A stretch of DNA of 64,000 bases from an uncultured Rhodospirillaceae bacterium (GTDB taxonomy: Bacteria; Pseudomonadota; Alphaproteobacteria; Rhodospirillales; Magnetospirillaceae), in the NCBI GenBank assembly GCA_903901915.1, contig CAIUSV010000046.1, forward strand, positions 62,001 through 126,000. The letters are read 5' to 3'. The position numbers were made by a program, and so were the translations under genes. Below are positions 34,296 through 45,300 of the stretch, one piece after another. Numbering within the stretch: the stretch's first letter is position 1; every line of letters starts with the position of its first letter. A model generated the notes under the pieces. It made no database searches. It had not been told where the DNA came from and saw only the letters and a list, made by a program, of their open reading frames with translations.

Positions 34296-35156
34296 TCAGC
34301 CGCCCTTGCCGATCGGGGTGTCGTCGGCGTTGCCCCACTCGGCCCACGAGCCGTCGTAGACCGCGACGTTCTGGGCGCCGAGCAGGTGCAACGCCAGGGC
34401 GACGGTACAGGCGGTAACGCCGGACCCGCAAGTGGTGGCGATGGGCCGCTTGGGATCGATGCCGACGGCATCGAAGCGCGCCCGTAACCGCGCCGGCGGC
34501 AACATGCAGCGGCTTTCCTCGTCGATCAGATCGGCGAAGGGAACGTTGACCGATCCGGGGATATGGCCCTGGAACTTGGTCGGACGCGGCTCGGGCGCCT
34601 CACCCTTGAAGCGGGCGGCGGCACGGGCGTCGATGACCTGATCGCGCCCGGCGGTGATGTTGGCGCGGATGTTTTCCAGGTTGCGGACCAGCAGGTGATT
34701 ATAGCGGGCGTTGAAGTGACGGTCGCGCGGCACCGGCGGCAAGTCCTCGACCGGACGCCCCTCGGCCCGCCATTTCGGCAACCCGCCGTCGAGCACAGAG
34801 ATGTCCTTGTGGCCGAAGGTGCGAAACATCCACCATACCCGGGCGGCGGCGCTGGTGAAGCCGGTGGCGTCATAGACCACCACCTTGTTGCCGTTGCCCA
34901 GGCCAAGCTTGCGTACCTTGCTGGAGAACTTCTCGGGTGGCGGCAGCATGTGCGGCAACGGCGAGTTGGAATCGGCGATCTCGTCGATGTCGAAGAACAC
35001 GGCGCCGGGAATATGCTCGGCATCGTACTCCTCGCGGGCGTTGCGCCCCAGCGACGGCATGAACCACGTCGCGTCCACCACTCTGACGTCGGGTGCGGTC
35101 AAGTGGCTGGCCAGCCAGTCGGTGCTGACCAAGGCGTCCGGATTGGCGTAGGTCAT
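34296..35156 (-). CDS. sseA: 3-Mercaptopyruvate sulfurtransferase (two-domain rhodanese)
   Basis: SseA (286 aa) transfers sulfur from 3-mercaptopyruvate to thiols or cyanide. It has two rhodanese domains. The N-terminal one is inactive in catalysis, and the second carries the active Cys243 in CGSGVTAC, the loop type that marks mercaptopyruvate rather than thiosulfate sulfurtransferases. The start is the ATG after GAGGGGAG. It lies 38 bases downstream of the cysK stop on the same strand, so a cysteine-synthesis and cysteine-sulfur-transfer operon is likely. It converges with the small periplasmic gene. Confidence 0.93.
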   Translation of the reverse strand: MTYANPDALVSTDWLASHLTAPDVRVVDATWFMPSLGRNAREEYDAEHIPGAVFFDIDEIADSNSPLPHMLPPPEKFSSKVRKLGLGNGNKVVVYDATGFTSAAARVWWMFRTFGHKDISVLDGGLPKWRAEGRPVEDLPPVPRDRHFNARYNHLLVRNLENIRANITAGRDQVIDARAAARFKGEAPEPRPTKFQGHIPGSVNVPFADLIDEESRCMLPPARLRARFDAVGIDPKRPIATTCGSGVTACTVALALHLLGAQNVAVYDGSWAEWGNADDTPIGKGG

Positions 35157-35194
35157 GGGCGGGCTCCCCTCGTTGTTTCTTGTCGGGAAGCGGT

Positions 35195-36199
35195 TCACCC
35201 CAGCCAGTCGGGCGTCGGCAGGTTGCGCTCGCGCAGGAATGCCGGGTTGAACAGCTTGCTCTGATAGCGCGTACCATAATCGCAGAGAACTGTCACCACC
35301 GTGTGTCCCGGTCCAAGCTTTCGGGCGACCTTGATTGCCGCCGCCACGTTGATTCCGCTCGATCCGCCCAGCACCAATCCCTCGCGTTTTACCAGCTCGA
35401 AGATCAGGGGCAAGGCTTCCTCATCGCCGACGCGAACCTGATCGTCGATGGGAGCATCCGCCAGATTGCGGGTAATGCGGCCCTGGCCGATACCCTCGGT
35501 GATGGAATTTCCCTCCGCCTTGAGCTCGCCATTGGCATAATGATTGTACAGCGCCGACCCCATGGGATCGGCCAGCACGATCTTGACCGCCGGATTGTGC
35601 TCCTTCAACGCCAGACCGACGCCGGCCAGGGTGCCACCGGTGCCGACGGCGCAGGTGAACGCATCGACCTTACCGGCGGTCTGGCGCCATATCTCCTGGC
35701 CGGTGGTGGCGTAGTGACCCTGCCGGTTGGCCAGATTGTCGAACTGGTTGGCCCACAGCACTCCGGCCGGCTCGGTCGCCGCCAGTTCCTTGGCCAGGGT
35801 CTCGGAATAGCGGACATAATTGCCGGGGTTGGCATAGGGCGCCGCCGGCACCAGGCGAAGGTCGGCGCCGATCAGGCGCAACATGTCCTTCTTCTCCTGG
35901 CTTTGCGTTTCGGGCATGACGATGACGGTGCGATAGCCCAGCGCGTTGCCCACCAGGCACAGGCCGATGCCGGTATTGCCGGCGGTGCCCTCGACGATAA
36001 CGCCGCCCGGCCGGAGGTCGCCCCGGGCCTCGGCGTCGCGCACGATGGCCAGGGCGGCGCGATCCTTGATCGAGCCGCCGGGGTTGAGGAATTCGGCCTT
36101 GCCCAGAATGTCGCAGCCGGTCTCTTCCGAGGCGCGCCCGAGACGGATCAGCGGGGTATTGCCTATGGTGCCAAGAAAGCCATCACGAATATCCACCAT
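35195..36199 (-). CDS. cysK: Cysteine synthase (O-acetylserine sulfhydrylase)
   Basis: This 334-residue PLP enzyme makes cysteine from O-acetylserine and sulfide. The PLP lysine is Lys45 in NPGGSIKDRAA, the substrate loop is EGTAGNTGIG, and the PLP-phosphate loop is CAVGTGGTLAG. It is a little longer than E. coli CysK, a size common in alphaproteobacteria, where the substrate may also be a cystathionine-type donor. I use the ATG at 36199, which has no Shine-Dalgarno sequence; a TTG six codons upstream is possible. An AT-rich dyad just before the gene suggests tight regulation. sseA follows on the same strand. Confidence 0.92.
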   Translation of the reverse strand: MVDIRDGFLGTIGNTPLIRLGRASEETGCDILGKAEFLNPGGSIKDRAALAIVRDAEARGDLRPGGVIVEGTAGNTGIGLCLVGNALGYRTVIVMPETQSQEKKDMLRLIGADLRLVPAAPYANPGNYVRYSETLAKELAATEPAGVLWANQFDNLANRQGHYATTGQEIWRQTAGKVDAFTCAVGTGGTLAGVGLALKEHNPAVKIVLADPMGSALYNHYANGELKAEGNSITEGIGQGRITRNLADAPIDDQVRVGDEEALPLIFELVKREGLVLGGSSGINVAAAIKVARKLGPGHTVVTVLCDYGTRYQSKLFNPAFLRERNLPTPDWLG

Positions 36200-36201
36200 A
36201 A

Positions 36202-36231
36202 TAAGTGTATTATCCAATTATTGTCCACTTA
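36202..36231 (-). promoter_or_regulatory. AT-rich dyad overlapping the cysK promoter region
   Basis: TAAGTG at 36202-36207 and CACTTA at 36226-36231 form inverted half-sites around an AT-rich centre, in otherwise GC-rich DNA. On the minus strand a TTCATT and a GATAAT element, 16 bases apart, would form a promoter that the dyad covers. This is the layout of a repressor operator. Confidence 0.45.
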
Positions 36232-36247
36232 ATGAAATGTAGCTTGC

Positions 36248-36283
36248 CGCGCGTGTCCGATCAAGGGGGCGACGACACGCGCG
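36248..36283 (-). terminator. Hairpin between the PilZ gene and cysK
   Basis: Ten-base perfect arms (36248-36257 with 36274-36283) built of GC/GT repeats flank a 16-base loop. On the minus strand this lies after the PilZ gene and before cysK. No T-run follows, so termination would be imperfect. Confidence 0.4.
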
Positions 36284-36354
36284 CGCAGATACCTCCCGGT
36301 TGGCGGCAATCAACCGGCGGCCCTCGGAAAGATCGGGACAGTCTGGCGCGACGG

Positions 36355-36714
36355 TTATTGATGCTGCTGTTGCGGCAAGTAAATGCGGAACCGCGACGTC
36401 ATCAGGCCGGCGACGTCATCCAGCGACAGATGCTGGAAAAAGCGGCAGCCGGCCAGCCCTTCCCTCGTCCACAGCACGACGGCGGGAAAGGCGGTGTTGT
36501 TGACATTGTCCACGGTGATCTCGCGCGGCGGCGGGTCCAGGGCGGCCATAACCCCCTCCACCTGCTCGAAGCGCAACTTGAAGCCGCCGCGGGAAGCATC
36601 GACCATATAGGCGCGCGCCTCGACGCCATCGGCAACGAACACGCCTTCGGTGCCGCAATGGTGCCGCTGCCACGCCCGTCCGCCGGACTCGGCGGAATTC
36701 AGTTCCAATGCCAT
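36355..36714 (-). CDS. Single-domain PilZ protein (c-di-GMP binding)
   Basis: This is a 119-residue cytoplasmic protein made of one PilZ-like domain. Both nucleotide-binding signatures are present: RxxxR as RAWQR (residues 13-17) and DxSxGG as DASRGG (39-44). It should therefore sense cyclic di-GMP, the second messenger that controls motility and adhesion. The start is the ATG giving MALELNSAES; earlier in-frame codons add residues unlike the family. It lies between cysK and a porin-like gene, and about 2 kb from the giant adhesin gene, but no direct link is shown. Confidence 0.78.
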   Translation of the reverse strand: MALELNSAESGGRAWQRHHCGTEGVFVADGVEARAYMVDASRGGFKLRFEQVEGVMAALDPPPREITVDNVNNTAFPAVVLWTREGLAGCRFFQHLSLDDVAGLMTSRFRIYLPQQQHQ

Positions 36715-36808
36715 CGCACCCGTCCCTGGACAGGAACCCCACTCAACAAAAGTAAGGCGATTTGGCGTCCCTGTCCATAACCCCCGAGCGATAAATGCAT
36801 ACAAAAGA

Positions 36809-36842
36809 CCCCCGGCGCCCTTCCAAGGACGGAGGCCGGGGG
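36809..36842 (-). terminator. Rho-independent terminator of the beta-barrel gene
   Basis: An eight-base GC stem (36809-36816 with 36835-36842) lies 27 bases after the stop of the outer-membrane protein gene. On the minus strand it is followed by TCTTTT. It would end transcription coming from the porin-like gene. Confidence 0.7.
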
Positions 36843-36868
36843 CCGGAAGGGGGACGGGAGGACCGGAC

Positions 36869-38464
36869 CTAGAACTTCACGACCACCGAGGTCTCGCCCA
36901 GATACCAAGTGCCGCTGTTGGGCGTACCGGCGGCCACACCGCCATAGGTGTTGAGGTACTGCTTGTACCCCGACCCGGAACGGGCGATGCCGAGGGCACC
37001 GGACAGCGACACGTTGTCGGTGATGGTCCATTCGGCGGTAAAGTCGATTTCATGCGCCAGACTGTCCGACGTGATCGCCGCGCCGCCGACACCGACAAAC
37101 TGGTTCTTGTTATCGTAATTGTAGATATAGCCAAGAACGCTCAACTTCAGATCGTCGCGCGGATTGACCGACATCACCAGCTGATTGATGTTCACGTTGC
37201 TGTTGGAGATGACGTAGTTGCCGACGATCTCGCCGATGAACCAGGTGCCGAAGCCTCGCGTGATGGCGTTGTAGAAGTAGGGATCATACGCCTTCTTGGT
37301 GGTGTCGTTGGGATTGCCGTCACCACTGAAGTGGGCATAGCGGTAGGACAGCTTGGGCGTCCACGGCACGGTCGACAACTGGTAACCGGGCTCGAGATAC
37401 CAGGCGTTGGCGCTGACCTTGTAGCCGGCCTTGCCGTTGCTTTCGTAGACATAGTTGCCATACAGCGAGAAGTCCTCGGCGAAGGGCAGGAAGTTGCCGC
37501 CGACATGGGCGGAGAACACGTTCATGCCGTCGCGATTGGACGTCAGGGTATTGGTGATGTTGAGGTTGGTCAGGGCGCCCCTGGAGACCTCGCTGCTGGC
37601 GAAGCTGAAGGGACCGGAAGCCTTGGCGTCAAGCACATGGAAGAAGGTCAGGCCGGCGTACCACTTGCGGTCGGCGAAGTTGGAGGCGCCGTCCTTGGCC
37701 GGCTTGCCTTCCTCGGCGGCCACGGTCTCGAACCACTCGACGTTGCCGCCGAAAACCTTGGTCTTGGCGAAGTCGAGCGACGGGGACAGCTTGTGCTGCG
37801 CCGTCTCGTTCTGAAGATAGAACACGTCGCCGCGGATCGGGCCGGTAGCGACCTTGGCGAGACCGGTCTGCGAGAAGGCGGTGCGCGACTGGGTCCAGAA
37901 CATGCCGCGCTGACCGGCGTTGAACACGCCGTTGCTGATCAGGAAGCCGTCGGCGACCCGAAAGCTTTGACGGCCGCCCGACAGGTCCAGGGCGTTCTCG
38001 TCCAGGCCCAGGCCTTCCAGCACCTTGCCCGACTTCCAGCCGCCGTAGCCGTTCTCGATATCGATCAGCAGCGGATGGCCATAGGTGGTGGACAACAGGC
38101 TGGCGTCGCCGTCGCCGCCGGTCATGGTCAGTTCGGCGCTGACGTCGCCATAGAAGGTACCGGCCTTCTCGGTCTCGTAGGACGCCTTCAACTCGGGATG
38201 CAGGAAGGTCTCGGTCCAGGCCGGATGGCCGGTGATGCGCCGGCCGATGGCGCCCTGGCCGTTGTTGGTCCAGGTGCCGGTCTTGAACTGGGCGCCGGGG
38301 GAAACGAACCCGGTGATGCCGCCGACGAAAGCGCCATCGATCTTCAGGCCCTCATGGTCGAACAGCGACACGTCGGCGGCGGCGGGAAACGCCGCCAGCC
38401 CCACGACCGCGGACAGGATCGCGCCAGAAATCAAACCACGGCTGCGAAGATCATTGCGCTTCAT
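36869..38464 (-). CDS. Outer-membrane beta-barrel protein, porin-like
   Basis: This 531-residue protein starts with a signal peptide ending at AFPAAA. The rest alternates short aromatic strands and loops, such as DVFYLQNETA and KLSYRYAHFSG, and ends in Phe (SVVVKF), as outer-membrane barrels do for BAM recognition. The size suggests about 16-18 strands. It vaguely resembles alginate-export or carbohydrate-type porins (AlgE-like), but I cannot assign a substrate. It lies between the PilZ gene and the giant adhesin gene, has its own terminator, and its promoter must lie in the 279-base gap before the adhesin stop. Confidence 0.8.
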   Translation of the reverse strand: MKRNDLRSRGLISGAILSAVVGLAAFPAAADVSLFDHEGLKIDGAFVGGITGFVSPGAQFKTGTWTNNGQGAIGRRITGHPAWTETFLHPELKASYETEKAGTFYGDVSAELTMTGGDGDASLLSTTYGHPLLIDIENGYGGWKSGKVLEGLGLDENALDLSGGRQSFRVADGFLISNGVFNAGQRGMFWTQSRTAFSQTGLAKVATGPIRGDVFYLQNETAQHKLSPSLDFAKTKVFGGNVEWFETVAAEEGKPAKDGASNFADRKWYAGLTFFHVLDAKASGPFSFASSEVSRGALTNLNITNTLTSNRDGMNVFSAHVGGNFLPFAEDFSLYGNYVYESNGKAGYKVSANAWYLEPGYQLSTVPWTPKLSYRYAHFSGDGNPNDTTKKAYDPYFYNAITRGFGTWFIGEIVGNYVISNSNVNINQLVMSVNPRDDLKLSVLGYIYNYDNKNQFVGVGGAAITSDSLAHEIDFTAEWTITDNVSLSGALGIARSGSGYKQYLNTYGGVAAGTPNSGTWYLGETSVVVKF

Positions 38465-38733
38465 CGGTAACTCCCTCGTCTAACGGCCTTGCGGACTACC
38501 CACCGTTACGCAACCGGCGTGCCAGCCTATGCCGCTTGAAATTCCGCCCTCGAACCGACAACGCGCCGAACGGCGCTGCCGCTTTCATGTGCAGAGACCT
38601 TGTACATGACCGAATGTTAAGCAGACAACCGGGTTTTCGCCATTTTGCGCCCTGACTGCGGGAAATCGGCGAAATGTTGCCAAAAAGACACGCACAACCA
38701 GCGACTGCCCACAAAGCGGGCAGCCACCACCCT

Positions 38734-38753
38734 GGCGGGCTGATCAGCCCGCC
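38734..38753 (-). terminator. Perfect 20-base palindrome across the adhesin stop codon
   Basis: A perfect 20-base palindrome with seven-base GC arms (38734-38740 and 38747-38753) around TGATCA covers the stop codon of the giant gene. A second hairpin (CTGCCC 38705-38710 with GGGCAG 38718-38723) lies just downstream on the minus strand, and a T-rich run follows further on. Together they probably end the transcript. The rest of the gap to the porin-like gene (38465-38704) holds no gene I can see. Confidence 0.5.
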
Positions 38754-39300
38754 GAGTGGACGGTGGTATGGCTGTCCACCAGGACGTGGGCGGTCGAACC
38801 ATCGGTACTGGTGTTGGAATACTGGGTGTAGCTGTTCTGCTGGTTATCGACGGTCAGATTGACATTGCCGTCGGCGTGCCAACCGCTGTCGCTGAAGTTG
38901 ACCTGACTGTTGGCTCCACCGATCACCACCAGGCTGTTGGCGGTTCCGGCGACGGCGTTGGTGCCGGTGGTCATGGCCAGCACATGGGCAAGGTCGAGCA
39001 CGGCATTGCCGCTGTCGGTGCTGGCCCCGGAAAGGTTCAGAACGTCGAAATGATGGAGCACGTTGAGGTTCAGTTGGCTGGCGTTGAACGACTGGCTGGA
39101 CGTGCCGGTTCCCAGCGCTTCCCACATCAGTTCATTGCCGCCGCCGGTGCCGCCGTCGAGGAAGTGGAAGTCCAACCCGGCGACGCCGATGTGGTTATAG
39201 CCGCCATGGCCGACATAAACGTCATTGCCGCCACCCAGGTGGAGAACTTCGTTGCTGCCGATGCCGATGACGTAGTCATTGTTGACCCCGTCATGCGAGA
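38744..39300 (-). other. Degenerate RTX tail, possible type I secretion signal
   Basis: The last 185 residues contain a degenerate RTX stretch (GGGNDVYVGHGGYN) followed by a beta-rich end with NLTVDNQQNSYTQYSN and a short hydrophobic-polar terminus, AHVLVDSHTTVHSAG. Such uncleaved C-terminal ends are recognised by type I secretion systems. No classical secretion motif can be proven by eye. Confidence 0.5.
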
Positions 39301-42300
39301 ACGCACCATTGTCGCCCAGCACCGTGGCCGACCGTGTCGTCAGATCGACGGAGGTGTTGCCGAAGGTCGGATCGAACAGCCATCCGGTGGTGGCGGTGGT
39401 GAGGTGGTCAAGGCCGTGGATGACGCTGAACGCCCCTTCGATCGATGATCCCGAGCTGATCAGGTTGAAAGAATCGCCGGTGACGAGCGAATTGCCGGCG
39501 TCATTGGCAATGTCCAACTCGCCGCCCAGGGTCAGCGTGCCGGCATTGATCGACAGCAGGTCACCATGGGTCGAATCGAAAATATCGAACTTCAAATGCG
39601 ACGCCGCCATCAATGTCAGGTCGCCATCCACCGTCAGCGTCCCTGCCGCGGCGGCGGTGCCGGGATCGATGTATCCGTCGCTGCTGAACACCGCGTCGAC
39701 GGCATGAATGCTGCCGCTGCCGCCGATGGTGCCGTGGTTGTCCACGGCGGTATGGGTGGCATAGGACGTATCCTGGACGGTCAGGGTCGCCGACGAGGTC
39801 AGGGTCAGCACGCCCTCATTGCTTAGGGTCGCCGCCGTCAGGGTCAGGTCGTGGCCGATCTGCATGGTCCCGGTGTTGTCGAGGTCATGGACGCCGAGAT
39901 TGACCGAATAGGTGGCGGCGGAGTTGGCGCCGTCGGTCAGCAGGGTGCCAGCGTTGACCACATCGCCGACGACGGCGAGCACCGCCGCCCCAGAGCCGAA
40001 CTCGCCGTTATTGACCGAACTGAGCTGAACGGTGCCGTTGTTGGTGAAGCCGTGCTCGATGGTCGCCTGGGCACCGGCCCAGGTGGTGGCGTTCAGCAGC
40101 AGCAGGGTGGCGGCGGCGTTCTGGAAGGCGACGCCGATATCATTGCCGGTCCCGTTCAGCGCCAAGGTGCCGCCGGTCAGTTTGACGGCTCCGGCACCGC
40201 TCAGGGTGCCGCCGGTCATGGTGGCGCCGCCCTTCAGCACCAGGGTGGCATCGATCCGGTCGGTCATGCCCGATGTGGCGAGGGTGGCTTCCCCCTGGGA
40301 GACCAGGGTACCGGCGCCGGTCAGGCCGCCCGACGAGAAGGTCAGGCTGCCCCAATCCTTGACCTCGGTCTCGGCCGACGCCAGGGACAGGGTACCCCAC
40401 GAGATTTGAAGGCCGGAAGTGGCGTCGACAACGCCGCCGACCGAGACGGTCAACGTCCCCGAGGACATGTCGAAGGTGGCGTCGTTTCTAAGCTCGAAGC
40501 CGCCGATGACATCGTTGCCGTAGGAGCGGTGCTGGAAGTTGCCACCCGATGCCACGGTCAGGCCGGTATTGGCGGCAATGGTGTCGCTCGGAGTCAAATA
40601 ACTGACGTGGTCGAACACCATCACCTTTTCGGTGTGGCTGACCGAGACGGTGTCAAAATCGGTGGCCGACCAGGTGAAGTGATCGATGCCGGTGCTGCCT
40701 CCGGCGGTGGTGTAGCTGAAGCCGGCGCCGTCGAGCGTCGCACTCCCCAGCGTTCCCTGCGAGGTGAGGCTGTAGGTGAGCGGCCCGCCCTCGGGATCGA
40801 CCGCCATCGGCGTGATCGAAACCGTCTCGCCGGAGAGCACCAGCGGCGTCCCCATATCGGAATAGGTGCCGGCACTGTCGACCATCGCGGTACCGCCCAG
40901 CGCCGCCGAGGCGGTGTTGGCCAGAATACCCGCGCCGAAATTGTCGAAGGTCCACAGCCCGACCAGCCCGGCTTCGCCGCCGGTCGGCTTGACGCCCATA
41001 TCGGCGAAGACCTGATTGGCGGTCCTCCCCTCGTTCCACAACTGCACGTCAGCGATCTGCCCCTGGAAGCCGTGGGCCATCGATTCCGTCCCGTTGGCCC
41101 AGGCGTTGCCGATGGTGCTCTGGCCCTCGATGGGATTGACGGTAGCCGCCTGGGGGGTGGCCGAGGCGGCGGCACCGTCAAGCATGACGGTCCACAGGCC
41201 GTCCTGGCGCACCAGCGCCACATGGCTCCACCGTCCGGCGGACAGCAGGGCGGTGCTGTCGTACGAGTTGACGTTGCCGCCGACCGAGTAGCCAAGATGG
41301 CCGTCGGCGGTGACATGCAGGCCGTAGCCGTTGTTGTTCGCATCGCCGTTATAGAAGATGACCTGCGGATTGGTATCACCACCGGCTCCGCCCCACTTGA
41401 CCCAGGCTTCGGCGGTGAAGTTGTCGGTCTGGGTCGAGGCAGCCACGGAGGAAGTCGCCCCGGCAAAGGTGGTGAAGGTAGCGACCCCCATGTGGGGCAA
41501 CGCCAACGGCGCCAGATTACCGCCGGACACGGTCGCCGTACTGGTGACCGAGGCCGTCCCCCCGGTGGACATATCCATGATTTCGAGCGAAATAGCGTCG
41601 GAACCGACGAAGCGCGGGTCGGAATCGTAGGTGATGCCGGCCAGGGCCGCGTTCACCTCGTCCAGGCTGCCCTGGAACACCAGTGAATGGCCGCCGTTGA
41701 CCGAGCCGGTGCCAAAGCTGAGCCCCTGGGTATGGGCAAGGGTGATATCGCCGTGACCGGCGGTCAGGCTGACCGAATAAACGTCGTTGCCCTGGGCGCC
41801 CAGGACATCATCGGTAATGGCAAAATCCAGCGCATGGGTGGCGCCCTGGCCGACGGTGAAGTTGCTAAGGCCGATAAGTTGCGGCGCCTGACGCACCTCC
41901 TTCACCTCGACCCCGATGGTCTCGTAGGTCAGGGTGCCGCTGCCGTCGTTGATGCCGACGATGAAGCTGTCGCTGCCGAAATAATGGGCGTCGGGGGTGT
42001 AGCTGTAGTCCAGCGAATTGCTGTCCACGGTAACGGTGCCATGGGCCGCCTGCTGGGTCAGGGTGGCGGTGATGACGGCGGATGGATTGGCGGTGTCGAT
42101 GGCACCCAGGGTGCCGTCGGCGACGGTGTCCTGACGCAGGGTAACGGTGTCGGCGAACACCGTGTCGCCACTGACCGTCGTCACCGTCGGAAGAGTGGTG
42201 GCGCCATAGAGCATCAGATCGTGGCCCGCCCCGGAAGCATCCTCCACCTTGGTCAGCGCGACGCCTTCCTGTGAGACGTTGACTACCGTCCGGTCCATGG

Positions 42301-45300
42301 TCCAGTCGGCGACCAGATGGTCGTCGGCGGCGACGGTCTTGCGCAGGTAGTCGTCGGCCACCTCGGCGGCGGTGCGCACGTCGGAGAACAGGCGGACCTC
42401 GTCCAACTGCCCGATGAACCCGGACGTGTCGTTGCCGCCGATGAACAGCGGGACGGTGCCGGTAAAGCTGAGCGGACCGGCGGCGGTGCCCACCAGCTGG
42501 CCGTTCTTGTATAGGCTCATGACGTGGGTGGCACCGTCGTAACTGCCGGCCCAATGCGCCCACTCGCCCACCATGGCGCCGGTATCGACCGTGATGGTCG
42601 AACCGCCCATTGTGAAGGCGAAGTGGCTTGCGTCGGTGAAGCCGGCCCAGAGGGCGCCGGACTGGGTCAGCGCGGTCTGGTTGCTGCCCGTGGCCGCCCG
42701 ATCGGCCCAGAACTCGAAGCTGAACGAATGGTCGCTCAGGACGATGGCGTCGTTATGGGCGTACTGGCTGCCGTCGAATTGCATCGCCCGGCCCGCCGCG
42801 CTGACGCCCAGCGGTTCCACCGGACTGGGAACGGTGACGGCGATGGTCTCGTAGGCGATATGATTGTCGCTGCCCTGGACGGCGACGGTGAAGCTGTCGA
42901 TGCCGTGCCAGCCGGTCTTGGGGGTGTAGGTGAAGGTGCCGTCGGTGTTGACCACCAGGGTGCCGTTGCCGCTGGACAAGGTGCCGTTGGTCAGGCCAAG
43001 CGCGCTCCAGCTTTCCGAAGTGCTGGTGGGCGAGAACGCCGTCAGGTCGCCGTGATAGGCGGCGCCGTACTCGACGGTGATGGCATGGTCGTAGATCGGC
43101 GGCGAGTCTTCCTGCGGTGCCGTGATCACGGTTGCCGGACCGCCGGAGGTGATCGCCGCCACCGAACCGGCGTCGACGGTGCCGGAGGGACCGTGCAAGG
43201 CGGCGATCGTGGTCGCATTGGTGGCATCGCTCAGCGACCAGGCGGCGGCAAGACCGCTCTCGGACCCGGTCACGGTGGCCTGCATATCGGCGGCGATGTC
43301 GGTGCGAACGCCGTTCCACACCCGGACATCGGCGATGTCGCCGGTGAACTTGATGTCGTCGCCGCGCATGACGCCGATCTGAGCCGGGGCGGCGACGCTG
43401 ATGCCGGTGATATCGCCATCCCAGCCGAAAAGCGAACTCGTGACCTCCTGCACCCCATCGACGAAAAGGCTGAGGGCACCGGTTGCGACATTCACGCTGT
43501 AGGCGACATGGTGCCACTGCCCGTCGGCGATATTGGTGGTGCCGATGAGGGACTTGCCGTGCGCGGCATCGGAGATGCCCCCGGTCGCCACCTCGGCCGC
43601 CAGCACGCCGTTGTACATGGCCATCTGGGCCCACTGCGTCGAAGCGCCGTCGGTCTGGGTGGAGAAGATGCCGCCCCCCCAGCCGCCGGCGGTATTTGTC
43701 GTCCTGATCCACGCCTCGACGGTGTGGCTGGTCAGGGTCCCCACCGACGTGCTGGTGACGTAGGTCGAGCCGTCGAAATGCAGCGCATGGACCGGCCCCG
43801 TGGCATCGTCGAAGAAGAGGTCGTGGCCGTGGCCCGACTGATCGGCCAGGCCGCCCAGGCCGTTCCAATAGCCGATCAGGCCGCTTTCGCCGCCGCTCGG
43901 CAGTTGGTTGTAGCCCTGGGCGATTTCCGTCGCCGTATGGGCGACATCCCACACCCGCACGTCGGCCATGCGACCCACGAAGCCTTGGGTGGCGATGCCG
44001 TTGTCCACCGCTTGGCCGATCAGCAGATTGGCGTTGGTGTTGGCCAGGCTATCGAAGTGGAAGTTGATGCTCCCGTCCGCCACGCCGTTGATATACAGGG
44101 TGAACTGATCGCCCGAGCGGGTGACCGCCACATGGGCCCACTGATCGGCGGTCAGAGTCTGGCTTGACTGCAAGTTGTAGACCGAGCCGAAAAGACCGTC
44201 GCCGCTGCTGGCATTGTCGGCCATGAAGAACAGATGGCCGCCGACAAGCCCCAAACGGAGCTGGGGCACGCCGATGCCCTGGCCCAGTTGCTTGGCCAGC
44301 AGAACCACCTCGGAATTCAAGGCCGCCGCAGTCGGATCGATCCAGGTCTCCAGGGTGAAGTCGCCGCTGCCCAACGCCGCCAGGGCGCCGGAATTGCCGG
44401 CGTCGGCATGCGTGCTGCCGTTGAATTGCAGCGCCCCCATGTGCTGGGTCGCGCCCGGCATCCGGGTGGTCTCGACCACCGACATCAGCACCGACTGGTA
44501 GGTATAGCTTTCGCCGTTCCACACCTTGACCACGAAGCCGTCCGAGCCGGTATAGGTGGCGTCGGGGGTATAGGCGAAGCTGCCGTCGGCATTGAGGACG
44601 ACCGAGCCATGCAGGGGATTGGCCTCGACGCCATAGCTGAGGGTGGCACCGGGGGTGGAATCCTCGGCGATCACCGCGCCGTGATAAGAGGTGCCGTGAT
44701 CGACCTCGATGGCGGCGTCGGACGGCGGCACCGCCGTTCCCTTCACTGTGACGGAGCCCGAGAAGGTGCCGTTGTGACCGCCGACGATGTCGGTCGCCAC
44801 ATTGCCGCTGACATCGTCAAGGCGCCAGTTGGCGATCAGGCCATAGGGCTCGCCCGCCAGTTGCTTGTTCATGTTCGAGGCAATGGCGGATTGTGACCGC
44901 GCCGTGTCCCACACCCGCACGTCGGCGATATCGCCGGTGAACAGGTACTGATACTGACCGGTTTCCAGACCCTGGCCGATATGGCCGGTGCCAGTGGTAA
45001 TGGCGAGGGTGCCGCCCCCGGCGGTGGCGGTGGCGTTGGTGTTGTCCAGCACGCCATCGACGTAGACTGAGGCAGATGTGCCCGACACCGTCACCGCCAC
45101 ATGGTGCCACAGGCCGTCATTGACGATGGCGTTGGAGGTCACGCCGGTGCCGTTCTGGATCGCCAGCCCGACTTTCCCCTGAAAGATATTAAGGTAGGCG
45201 GCGGCATTGTTCTCCGGTGGCGTTCCAACCGCCAGGATGTCCTCGCGCGCAGCTCCTCCAGCGGTGGTGCGGAACCATGCCTCGTAAGTGACGGCGCCGG

